A DNA stretch of 46,952 nt from Ruminococcus sp. (GTDB lineage: Bacteria; Bacillota; Clostridia; Oscillospirales; Ruminococcaceae): positions 1-46,952 of the forward strand of contig JAEEVL010000026.1 of assembly GCA_016290875.1 (NCBI GenBank). The letters are read 5' to 3'. A model generated the notes under the pieces. It was not told where the DNA came from. It saw only the letters and a list, made by a program, of their open reading frames with translations, and ran no database searches. Below, piece by piece: positions 1 to 7,341 of this stretch. A program made the translations under genes and the position numbers. The number at the start of each line of letters is the position of its first letter. Position 1 is the stretch's first letter.

Positions 1-1873
1 CATTTACCTTACCATCAAAGTTAAGGTCTGCCTGAGCTCTTTCAGCCGGTGTAAGTGTCCTGTTACCAAGAACAGCCTGCTTGAGAAGAGTGAGATCAAA
101 CACGTCAAGCTGTCCATCGTTAAGGATATCACCTATGATTTCATTGTCATCATAAATACGCGCTCTATTAAATGCTGTCTTAACCTTTAATACGTATTCA
201 CTCTGCGCTTTGTTTTTCACTACCTTCTGGGTAGCCTTGACCATAGCAGTTCTAAGGCTCTTGAAAGTTGCAGCAGTATATCCCGTGGGAAGATAATCAA
301 GTGCATTGAACCAAATCTTTGCACCGGTCGTTGCATCTATTCCGAGATAATCCATCCAGTAAGCAATACCGTGAATGATTTTTGAATCCTCATGGCTCTC
401 AACTGTAGTACCGTCATATGTTTCTCTGATATGCCCATCTCTCGGTTGCAGATAATAAGGAAGATCAGAGTAACTGCAAACGATATGATCCGTACCATGA
501 ATCCACTTACGCTCAGGCGTAGCACAACCGTTGATGATCTCGCAATACGAGCCCATGACGTCGCTATAACCTTCATTCATAGCGCCTGCTTCACCATCGT
601 TGCCCCAGTATACCTTATTCCAGGTTACACAGTGAGTATACTCGTGAGCAACAATATCAAGTGCACTGCCATATGAACGTGTTTTCTTTCCATCACCTTC
701 TCCAAAGGCAATGTAAGAGCCGTAACTCCAAGCGTTATCCATTCTGGTGTTCCCGATATCCTTGTATTCAGAAATCACATTTAGTGTTGAACCTTTACCA
801 TCATAGCCCATAAAACCATCGAAGGTATTCTTATAGAAATCAAATGTCTTCTGAACGTTGTAATAAGTTGCAACTGCAATCTGATCAGAATCATTGCTGT
901 TAAACTGGTCATTGTATGACTTGACTGTTGTGCTATCATTCATCTGAGCCCAGTTGCTTCCATTGCGAATGAAAGACTTGTCTCTGACAACTCTGACCTT
1001 TCTGTATATATCATAAAGCTTGTAAATATTATTCTGACGAGATACATCAATAGTAAAAGAGTACTGATTTGCAGGAAGTATTCTCTTCTTATTGGACATA
1101 AGTACGTTATTATAGGTGATAGTATCACTATATGCAGTATCATTCATAATCATATCATCATTCAGGATCTCACCGTTTGTAGCATCAACATACTGGAATG
1201 TACCGCCGAAAAGATCACTCTTGATCTCCCAAGCGAGCTTGAATGTCTCGTTATCCTTAGAATATATAGCTAACTTATGTGAAGACACATTTGTCTGACC
1301 GAACTTAGCAACAACTGCGTCGATAGCCTGCTGTGCTGTAATAGCAGGTGTAGTATCAATTGAGAAATCGGATACAACCGAGCTGTTGAGGAAATCAGCT
1401 TCGCCTGTTTCCTTGTCAACTACTACCTTAATGTAAGAGTTTATCATTTCAAGTCCCTGATAGAACTGCTTGAATGTATAGATTCTGTTGTATTCGCTCT
1501 CGGAAACGTCATTGAGACGAATCTCACGGTTGACATTGTCAATACCGAGGAGTTCAGAAGCCTTAGCGATGATAGCCTTGGCATCATTGCTGTTATCAAC
1601 TGTCTCATCTGAAAGAAGGCCATTGATCTGTGTAACATTGTTATTATCATCAATTGCTACTGTAAGATCAGAATCATTGATATCTATAAGGTCAGAAAGA
1701 GCTCCCTCTGCATCGCTGCTGTTGAGCTCAAGACCGATCTGCTGTGCATATGTCTCAGCTTCACTGGGAGCATCTACTGCTCCGGCAGGCATTGCGATAA
1801 AGCACTGCTGAGCTGCAATGAGAAGTGAAGAAGTAACTGAAAGAAGTTTTTTAGTATTGAATTTCATTTTCAT
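1..1873 (-). CDS. Secreted M4 (thermolysin-family) metallopeptidase with C-terminal dockerin, cut by window edge
   Basis: The frame is open from ATG 1873 (RBS GGAGG just upstream) to the window edge, with no stop. It begins with a signal peptide (MKMKFNTKKLLSVTSSLLIA...), followed by an FTP/PepSY-type propeptide over about residues 40-215. The catalytic domain carries HEYTH (+ strand 631-645) and, further on, NEGYSD; this is the HExxH...E zinc site of family M4. The C-terminus enters a dockerin (GDILNDGQLDVFDL, then ADLNFDGKVN) whose second calcium loop is cut by the window start. The protein should be secreted, self-processed and docked to a cohesin scaffold. The first ~215 residues are almost identical to the paralogue at 44956-46914, while the catalytic parts differ clearly. 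The family is certain; the substrate is unknown. Confidence 0.95.
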   Translation of the reverse strand, partial: MKMKFNTKKLLSVTSSLLIAAQQCFIAMPAGAVDAPSEAETYAQQIGLELNSSDAEGALSDLIDINDSDLTVAIDDNNNVTQINGLLSDETVDNSNDAKAIIAKASELLGIDNVNREIRLNDVSESEYNRIYTFKQFYQGLEMINSYIKVVVDKETGEADFLNSSVVSDFSIDTTPAITAQQAIDAVVAKFGQTNVSSHKLAIYSKDNETFKLAWEIKSDLFGGTFQYVDATNGEILNDDMIMNDTAYSDTITYNNVLMSNKKRILPANQYSFTIDVSRQNNIYKLYDIYRKVRVVRDKSFIRNGSNWAQMNDSTTVKSYNDQFNSNDSDQIAVATYYNVQKTFDFYKNTFDGFMGYDGKGSTLNVISEYKDIGNTRMDNAWSYGSYIAFGEGDGKKTRSYGSALDIVAHEYTHCVTWNKVYWGNDGEAGAMNEGYSDVMGSYCEIINGCATPERKWIHGTDHIVCSYSDLPYYLQPRDGHIRETYDGTTVESHEDSKIIHGIAYWMDYLGIDATTGAKIWFNALDYLPTGYTAATFKSLRTAMVKATQKVVKNKAQSEYVLKVKTAFNRARIYDDNEIIGDILNDGQLDVFDLTLLKQAVLGNRTLTPAERAQADLNFDGKVN

Positions 1874-1961
1874 TCCTCCATTAATCCATAATTAGTTTTA
1901 CGTCGAATTATTAAATCCATAATCGTTAATTGTTGTGTTTGTGACTAATATTAGCTAAATT

Positions 1962-2008
1962 AAGTTGCAACTTGTATTCATTATATTAGCTTTCCTCCGA
2001 GTTGTCAA
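1962..2008 (-). promoter_or_regulatory. Promoter of the M4 peptidase with a palindrome at the start site
   Basis: Read on the minus strand, -35 TTGACA (2003-2008) and -10 TATAAT (1980-1985) are 17 bp apart, a perfect consensus pair. The 12-base palindrome AAGTTGCAACTT (1962-1973) begins about 7 bases past the -10, at the expected start site, where a bound repressor would block initiation. A related AAGTTG-TG-CAACTT lies upstream of the dockerin gene at 40039. Confidence 0.75.
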
Positions 2009-2472
2009 CCATTTGTTATCTTTTTCAGCTATACACATTCTGTTGTCCACTAAGCAGCGTTAATATTATATATTATAACAACCAAAGTTACTTTTACGCA
2101 ACTTTGCCCTTCCCCTTCTAACTTTTTTATAATGCCGGATATTTCGCTATTTCATTCCAAAAAGCAGCAACATCGAATATAGAATAAACTACTTATCTGA
2201 CACTAAGATCTGATTAGTTATCAATGTTAACAATACAAAGTCAAGCTAGATTAACTCCATGAAGCAAACACTAAGAGCAAATTTAAGCGTAAAACTTACA
2301 CTAGATCTTTTTATTATATAATCATTCATTATTTGCCTAACTTGTTTTTTGACTGATAAAATAAGCAATAACAGTTTTAATGCTTTCCTTAATACGCTCA
2401 ATAACATAAGCCTATGAGATATATAAATTGCACCATACATTGCAGGTGTAACCTTTCAAAATTAACCTGATA
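2009..2472. other. AT-rich intergenic stretch with no supported gene
   Basis: No ORF here has a good ribosome binding site. The only structure seen is a pair of 7-base arms (CAAAGTT / AACTTTG, about 2082-2105) around a 10-base spacer. It resembles the AAGTT half-sites of the operator-like palindrome at 1962. Confidence 0.5.
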
Positions 2473-2501
2473 TAAAAAACAGCCCTCAAATGAGGGCTGT
2501 T
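2473..2501 (-). terminator. Intrinsic terminator of the rtcB operon
   Basis: Perfect 11-bp stem (AACAGCCCTCA, loop AA) followed on the minus strand by a run of T, three bases past the stop of the 56-codon gene. Confidence 0.85.
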
Positions 2502-2503
2502 AC

Positions 2504-2674
2504 TTATTCTGCGTAAAGTGAATTACGGTGCTTGGGATTACGCTTGTACGCCTTTTTGTTTTCCTGAGTGATACGGGTGACAGGATTGATACCGTTCCAG
2601 TCGCGGCGCTGTGCGGAGTTGAGCTTTTTTTGCTCCTTCTTGCTCATTTTCTCAAAAGATACGAATTTCTCCAT
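2504..2674 (-). CDS. Small basic protein of 56 residues co-transcribed with rtcB
   Basis: The frame starts at ATG 2674, which overlaps the rtcB stop codon (TAATG), so translation is probably coupled. It ends at TAA 2504, just before the terminator. The product (MEKFVSFEKMSKKEQKKL..., ending NSLYAE) is rich in Lys and Arg, has no membrane segment, and could bind RNA. I do not recognise the family. The overlap and the shared terminator place it in the rtcB operon. Its role is unknown. Confidence 0.8.
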   Translation of the reverse strand: MEKFVSFEKMSKKEQKKLNSAQRRDWNGINPVTRITQENKKAYKRNPKHRNSLYAE

Positions 2675-3879
2675 TATTCCTCACCTGCCTTGAAATTGTA
2701 GATAGGCTTAATTATTTCGTTTATCTCAACGGTATCGCAAATATTACCGACAATATCCTCAATGGACTTGTATGCCATAGGACACTCGTCAAGTGTCTGA
2801 GCATTTACCGATGTGGTGTAGATACCGTTCATCTGCTTCTTGAACTCCGACACTGTGAAGCTTTCCTTTGCCTGTGAACGCGACATAAGACGTCCTGCGC
2901 CGTGAGGTGCGGAACAGTTCCAGTCAGAATTTCCCTTACCTGTGCAAATAAGGCTGCCATCACGCATATTTATAGGTATAAGCAGCTTCTCCCCTGCCTG
3001 TGCAGACACGGCTCCCTTACGGAGTATCATAGTATCTGTGTCAATGTAATTATGGATAGTTGTAAACTGCTCCTCAACGTGGAGATGCATACCCTTGATT
3101 ATCTCATCCATCATTGCCTGACGGTTGAGAATTGCAAACTGTTGAACTATCTTCATATCGTGAATATACTGCTCAAAAAGCTCACCCTCGCAGTACGCAA
3201 GGTGCTTGGGGACATCAGTAAACTTAGTATTTTTAAGCTTTGTTATTTCAGACTGAATCTGCTTATCACGTCCCTCTGACTTCATACGCTCTATGAGAGC
3301 GTCAATGTCCTTCTTTGAGCTTCCGTTGAGTCGCTTGTAAGCCTCTTCCTGATAGTATTTTGCAGTTTCAACGCCAAGATGACGCGAACCAGAATGTATA
3401 ACGATATAAATGCTGCCGTCCTCGCCCTTGTCTGCTTCAATGAAGTGGTTGCCTCCGCCGAGAGTGCCTATGCTCCTCTCAGCACGAACTGGATTGATAT
3501 GCTCATAGCAGTAAAGATCGGTGAGGTCAATCTGCTCGTTGTAGCGGTGCGCCTTGTCGCGAATAGCAAATCCCGATGGGATCTTCTCATAGATGAGCTT
3601 GTCAAGCTTCTGTAATTCAATGTGATTTTCTTTAAGTTTTACAGTCTCCATTCCGCAGCCAATGTCTACACCAACGAGGTTAGGTACAACCTTGTCTGTG
3701 ATGTGCATAGTCGTACCTATCGTACAACCAGCACCGGCGTGTACGTCAGGCATTATGCGTATCTGTGAACCAGCGCTCATAGGCTGGTTACAAAGTTCGA
3801 TTATCTGAGAAATTGCACTCTGGTCGACAACGTCTGTGAATATCTTTGCGGAGCTGTACTTTCCGTTTAATTCAATCAT
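2674..3879 (-). CDS. rtcB: RtcB-family RNA ligase
   Basis: RtcB joins a 2',3'-cyclic-phosphate (or 3'-phosphate) RNA end to a 5'-OH end using GTP and Mn(II), and repairs or splices cleaved RNA in the cytoplasm. The 401-residue product is about the usual length. Visible signatures are DVHAGAGCTIG (~45-55), VDIGCGM with the metal-binding Cys75, GGGNHF (~141-146), HSGSRHLG (~162-169), and near the C-terminus SAPHGAGR with the His that takes GMP. I start it at ATG 3879 (MIELNGKY..., RBS AAAGGA). The longer open frame to 3987 runs through a terminator hairpin and is not coding. It is followed by an overlapping 56-codon gene. The only plausible promoter lies upstream of a small ORF and a terminator, so expression should depend on read-through. 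Confidence 0.93.
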   Translation of the reverse strand: MIELNGKYSSAKIFTDVVDQSAISQIIELCNQPMSAGSQIRIMPDVHAGAGCTIGTTMHITDKVVPNLVGVDIGCGMETVKLKENHIELQKLDKLIYEKIPSGFAIRDKAHRYNEQIDLTDLYCYEHINPVRAERSIGTLGGGNHFIEADKGEDGSIYIVIHSGSRHLGVETAKYYQEEAYKRLNGSSKKDIDALIERMKSEGRDKQIQSEITKLKNTKFTDVPKHLAYCEGELFEQYIHDMKIVQQFAILNRQAMMDEIIKGMHLHVEEQFTTIHNYIDTDTMILRKGAVSAQAGEKLLIPINMRDGSLICTGKGNSDWNCSAPHGAGRLMSRSQAKESFTVSEFKKQMNGIYTTSVNAQTLDECPMAYKSIEDIVGNICDTVEINEIIKPIYNFKAGEE

Positions 3880-3910
3880 ATTTCGTCCTTTCCGAGCTGC
3901 CCGAGCACAT

Positions 3911-3936
3911 AAAAAAGCACTCCCGCAGGAGTGCTT
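3911..3936 (-). terminator. Intrinsic terminator inside the rtcB leader (probable attenuator)
   Basis: A 9-bp perfect stem (AAGCACTCC / GGAGTGCTT, 4-base loop) is followed on the minus strand by six T. It lies only ~32 bases before the rtcB start codon, too close for a promoter between them, so rtcB transcripts must pass it. A 7-base block TGCCCGA in the small ORF (3980-3986) is complementary to TCGGGCA between hairpin and RBS (3898-3904), and GGAGT upstream can pair with the 5' arm. These are possible alternative folds. Confidence 0.7.
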
Positions 3937-3959
3937 GATAATTGCATATGTGTGAAAAA

Positions 3960-4046
3960 TCAGCACATGGCTGTACACTTCGGGCAAACTCCATGCTTTA
4001 TAATAATATTAAGTTTTGGCATCTGTGATTTAAAGATATTTTTCAT
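3960..4046 (-). CDS. 28-residue leader ORF upstream of rtcB, cysteine-containing
   Basis: ATG 4046 follows GAAAGGACGG and opens a 28-codon frame, MKNIFKSQMPKLNI..., ending in HGVCPKCTAMC then TGA (3960). It lies between a perfect-consensus promoter (4080-4108) and the terminator at 3911-3936. Three Cys codons fall in the last eight. It could be a regulatory leader peptide, whose stalled translation changes the hairpin downstream, or a small metal-binding or processed peptide with its own terminator. I recognise no family. Position and RBS are seen; the role is inference. Confidence 0.5.
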   Translation of the reverse strand: MKNIFKSQMPKLNIIIKHGVCPKCTAMC

Positions 4047-4079
4047 GTTGTTCACCGTCCTTTCGTAGAATATGGAATC

Positions 4080-4108
4080 ATTATATACCACCTCCTGCGC
4101 TTTGTCAA
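4080..4108 (-). promoter_or_regulatory. Perfect sigma-A promoter of the rtcB leader
   Basis: On the minus strand TTGACA (4103-4108), 17 bp, TATAAT (4080-4085). The predicted start is near 4073, about 27 bases before the small ORF and ~190 bases before rtcB. Confidence 0.8.
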
Positions 4109-4205
4109 GAATTTCCTGCAATTTTAATCAGTTTGTAATCTCTTTGATTATATTATATCAGGAAGCTAACGTATGACTGCTCTTCCTAAATGGTTTTATG
4201 CAAAC

Positions 4206-4233
4206 TTGACATTTTAAAAAAACAGAGTATAAT
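4206..4233 (+). promoter_or_regulatory. Promoter of the GH3 lipoprotein gene
   Basis: TTGACA (4206-4211), 16 bp, TATAAT (4228-4233), about 80 bases before the start codon at 4312. It is back-to-back with the rtcB promoter. Confidence 0.7.
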
Positions 4234-4311
4234 AATAACATATACACATATATCAAAATTCTATAATTAATCCACACGTATCAATATAAACTTACTAAAG
4301 GAGCAGAAACA

Positions 4312-6804
4312 ATGAAAAAAGCACTTGCACTTTTACTGCCGCTGACACTGCTGGTGACATCAGTGTCCTGTGGAGGAAAAAGCAGTTCCTCAGATTCATC
4401 AGCAGTTACCGAAACAAACACCGAGTCCGTAACATCAGAGACTGAGACCGCATCAGAATTAAACGGAGTTGACCATGGAGCTAAGTATGAAAACTACGCC
4501 TCTATGAGTCCTGAGGAGATAGTCGGCCTGCTCACGCTTGAGCAGAAGGCAGACCAGATGGTACAGCCAGCCATTTACAATGTCACTGAGGAGGAGATGA
4601 AGCAGAACGACTACGGCAGTATCCTTTCAACAGTCGGCTGTATAGATTCTTCTTCATGGCGCAAAACAGTAGACGGCTATCAGAAATCAGCCATTGACTC
4701 AGAAGCCGGTATCCCGTATGTCTATGGACAGGATGACGTTCACGGCGTAAACTACTGCCTTAACGCAGTATACTTCCCGCACAACATCGGACAAGGCGCT
4801 GCCAACGATGAAGAGCTCGCCTATCAGGTTGGACTCATTACGGCAGACGAAGCGAAGCTCTGCCATATGTTGTGGAACTTCTCGCCATGTGTGGCTCAGT
4901 CCGTTGATCCGCGCTGGGGAAGAACCTACGAATCATACGGCTCTGATCTTGAAACTATCACCAAACTCAGTACAGCCTACACACAGGGACTCATCGACGG
5001 CGGACTTATCGCCTGCACAAAGCACTATTTCGGTGACGGAAATGTCGTTTACGGCACAGGTGAACAGGGCGAGACCAAAATGCTCATCGACCGCGGTGAC
5101 GCACAGCTTACAGACGATGAGATAGAGGAGCTTCTCAAAGTATACAAGGCACAGATAGATGCCGGAGTACAGACCATAATGATAAGCCATTCCTCACTCA
5201 ACGGCGTAAAGATGCACGAAAACAAGGAATACATAATGAAGCTCAAAGACGAAATGGGCTTCAAGGGCTTTATCGTAAGCGACTGGGGTTCTATACAGAA
5301 TATACCCGGTGCTTCCTACAAGGAACAGGTCATAAAGAGCGTCAACGCCGGAATTGATATGCTCATGGAGACAGATAAATTCGACGAAGCAAAGAAGATA
5401 ATCGTCGATGCCGTCAACAGCGGTGATATTCCCGAAGAGCGCGTAAATGACGCAGTTGCAAGAATAATCAAGGTCAAGAAGGACGCTGGTCTGTTTAATG
5501 ATCCGCTCTGTGAAAACATTAAAACTCAGCAGAAAGAGACAGGTTCTCTTGAATACAGAAAGGTAGCTGAGAAACTTGTAGAAGAGAGCCTTGTTCTTCT
5601 CAAGAACGATAATAATGTCCTTCCTTTCAAAGAGGGCGCAAAAGTATATTTATCAGGTCCTGCGGCAGATAACTGCCAGGCACAGTGCGGCGGCTGGACA
5701 ATGGACTGGAACGGTCCTAATCAGAAGGATGTTCCCGGCGTAACAACTATCAAGGAAGCATTCGAGAGATATGCCAAGGATTATAAGATAGAAGTCATAA
5801 CCGACTCTGCAAAGGCTTCTGAAGCCGATGTTGTTCTTCTTTGCGTGGGCGAACAGCCTTATGCTGAGTGGAATGGAGATACCGAGGATATGGAGCTCTG
5901 CGGCACTCTCGGACTTGAAGACAACGAAAAAGCCATAAAAGAAGCTAAGGAACTCGGCAAACCCACAGTTGCCTGTATCTTAGCTGGCAGACAGGTAATT
6001 CTTGATGAAGCCGACTATGCTGACTGGGACAGCGTTGTAATGTGCTACCTCCCCGGTTCAGAGGGCAAGGGCATATCCGACGTACTCTGCGGCTGTGCTG
6101 ACTTTACAGGAAAGCTTCCGTCGCCATGGTATAGCTCAGTTGAACAGATACGTACCGATAAGAGCTGGCTTGAAAAAGGCTACGGTCTCACATATGGCGA
6201 GAGCTTCAAGCCTCAGACAGAGCCTGAAACTGTGCTTGATGTGCCTGCCGAAGATGTAATTGAAGATCCTGCGGTAGTTGACACAAATTATACCAAGGGA
6301 CTTTTCAAGGACAATGTATATGTCAATGACTATGCTGGACTAAAGATAAATGTTCCAGGAAATCTTAATCATTTCACTGAGTCATACGAAGAAAAGCTGG
6401 AATACATGGAAGGAATCACGGATGAAGATGATCTGATCCGGGAAAGATCCAGAGTTCAGGATGCTTGTTTTGGGAATGCCAAAGAAGCAATATATATCTT
6501 TTATGCCAATACCGATATAGGCTTCCCCGGAGTTGAGGACGTTTCCGAGGAATATGTCCTTGAATCCTATAAGGACTGGGAGGATGGACTGTTTAAGGAA
6601 GAAGGAAAAGAGACCAGCTGGGAAGACAGCAGGAAGGTCAAGCTCGGAAAGGGTGAATTCACCAGAAAAATAGTTCACTACGATGAATCTTCATTTGATT
6701 GCCTGTATGCAAAAAAGCTTGATGACGAGCTGATGTGCTGGATATACATTACGACCTGTCTTCCTGAAAGAACTCCTGAGTATTACGAAGCATTGTTTGA
6801 TTGA
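4312..6804 (+). CDS. Lipoprotein glycoside hydrolase family 3 (beta-glucosidase/exo-beta-glucanase type) with extra C-terminal domain
   Basis: GH3 enzymes release single sugars from the non-reducing end of beta-glucans or related glycans. The 830-residue product starts with a signal peptide and lipoprotein-type cysteine (LLVTSVSC, Cys20) and a Ser/Thr-rich spacer, so it should sit on the outer face of the membrane. The catalytic barrel spans about 60-390, with KH at 237-238 (CTKHYFGDGN) and the nucleophile Asp324 in GFIVSDWGS. The alpha/beta sandwich domain spans about 420-640 (VEESLVLLKND...). An acidic C-terminal part from about 690 is outside the usual GH3 core; I do not recognise it. RBS AAAGGAG. 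There is no dockerin, unlike the neighbouring esterase, so it probably processes oligosaccharides at the cell. The exact sugar is unknown. Confidence 0.93.
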   Translation: MKKALALLLPLTLLVTSVSCGGKSSSSDSSAVTETNTESVTSETETASELNGVDHGAKYENYASMSPEEIVGLLTLEQKADQMVQPAIYNVTEEEMKQNDYGSILSTVGCIDSSSWRKTVDGYQKSAIDSEAGIPYVYGQDDVHGVNYCLNAVYFPHNIGQGAANDEELAYQVGLITADEAKLCHMLWNFSPCVAQSVDPRWGRTYESYGSDLETITKLSTAYTQGLIDGGLIACTKHYFGDGNVVYGTGEQGETKMLIDRGDAQLTDDEIEELLKVYKAQIDAGVQTIMISHSSLNGVKMHENKEYIMKLKDEMGFKGFIVSDWGSIQNIPGASYKEQVIKSVNAGIDMLMETDKFDEAKKIIVDAVNSGDIPEERVNDAVARIIKVKKDAGLFNDPLCENIKTQQKETGSLEYRKVAEKLVEESLVLLKNDNNVLPFKEGAKVYLSGPAADNCQAQCGGWTMDWNGPNQKDVPGVTTIKEAFERYAKDYKIEVITDSAKASEADVVLLCVGEQPYAEWNGDTEDMELCGTLGLEDNEKAIKEAKELGKPTVACILAGRQVILDEADYADWDSVVMCYLPGSEGKGISDVLCGCADFTGKLPSPWYSSVEQIRTDKSWLEKGYGLTYGESFKPQTEPETVLDVPAEDVIEDPAVVDTNYTKGLFKDNVYVNDYAGLKINVPGNLNHFTESYEEKLEYMEGITDEDDLIRERSRVQDACFGNAKEAIYIFYANTDIGFPGVEDVSEEYVLESYKDWEDGLFKEEGKETSWEDSRKVKLGKGEFTRKIVHYDESSFDCLYAKKLDDELMCWIYITTCLPERTPEYYEALFD

Positions 6805-6810
6805 TATTTT

Positions 6811-6836
6811 ATCCCCGCAGCGATGCGGGGATTTTT
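6811..6836 (+). terminator. Terminator after the GH3 gene
   Basis: Stem ATCCCCGCA / TGCGGGGAT with loop GCGA and following T run. Confidence 0.85.
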
Positions 6837-6898
6837 ATGCTCACACAAGATCGCCAAGGCTAAAATCCCGACTTTTTCTTTTACAGTTCAAACTGATA

Positions 6899-6926
6899 TT
6901 TACAAAACACCGTTTTATGATATAAT
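6899..6926 (+). promoter_or_regulatory. Promoter ahead of the ECF-sigma stub
   Basis: TTTACA (6899-6904), 16 bp, TATAAT (6921-6926). About 100 bases upstream of a ribosome binding site and a 20-codon frame. Confidence 0.5.
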
Positions 6927-7030
6927 AATATGGTAAGTTGAAAAAAATTTTTGAAAAGTGAAATATCCCCTCGGATAAATCTGTCTATATATACAGAGGA
7001 CCTCAAAAATACGAAAAGGAGGCTAAATAT

Positions 7031-7093
7031 ATGGATGATGCATCAATAATCAGTCTGCTCAACAAACGTGATGAATCCGCCATATATGATTAA
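7031..7093 (+). pseudogene. Remnant of an ECF sigma-70 factor gene (first 20 codons only)
   Basis: ATG 7031 follows a strong RBS (AAAGGAGG) and reads MDDASIISLLNKRDESAIYD, then TAA. This looks like the first residues of region 2 of clostridial ECF sigma factors (MDDxxIIxLLxxRDExAI). The rest of the gene is missing. The following 240 bases hold only a stem (GGCAGATC/GATCTGCC near 7134) and no sigma-like frame. I read it as a decayed regulator gene whose promoter and RBS survive. The homology is by eye over 20 residues, so confidence is limited. Confidence 0.45.
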
Positions 7094-7341
7094 AAAAATG
7101 AGAGCATACTCCTGATAGAATTTATCAGAAAAAGGCAGATCAAGGATCTGCCTGAAAAGAATTGATACAAAGTAAGAATTACGACAATCTGCAAATGAAA
7201 AGTATAGCAGAATGGTGCTTGAATTTCATCTAATTTTTTATAAGCATCAGTCCCGCCAGCATTGCCGCCGCTGACCGGGCTGATTACTGATATTCCTGCA
7301 TTCTCAGTTTTATAAACTGATCCGAATTCATCTTGAGGAAC

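Noticed and set aside
2246..2440. Minus-strand ORF of 64 codons
   Set aside because: No ribosome binding site, a low-complexity AT-rich composition and no recognisable family.
3880..3987. N-terminal extension of RtcB (36 extra residues)
   Set aside because: The extension runs through a perfect terminator hairpin and antisense to no known motif. ATG 3879 has a good RBS and gives the family's usual start and length.
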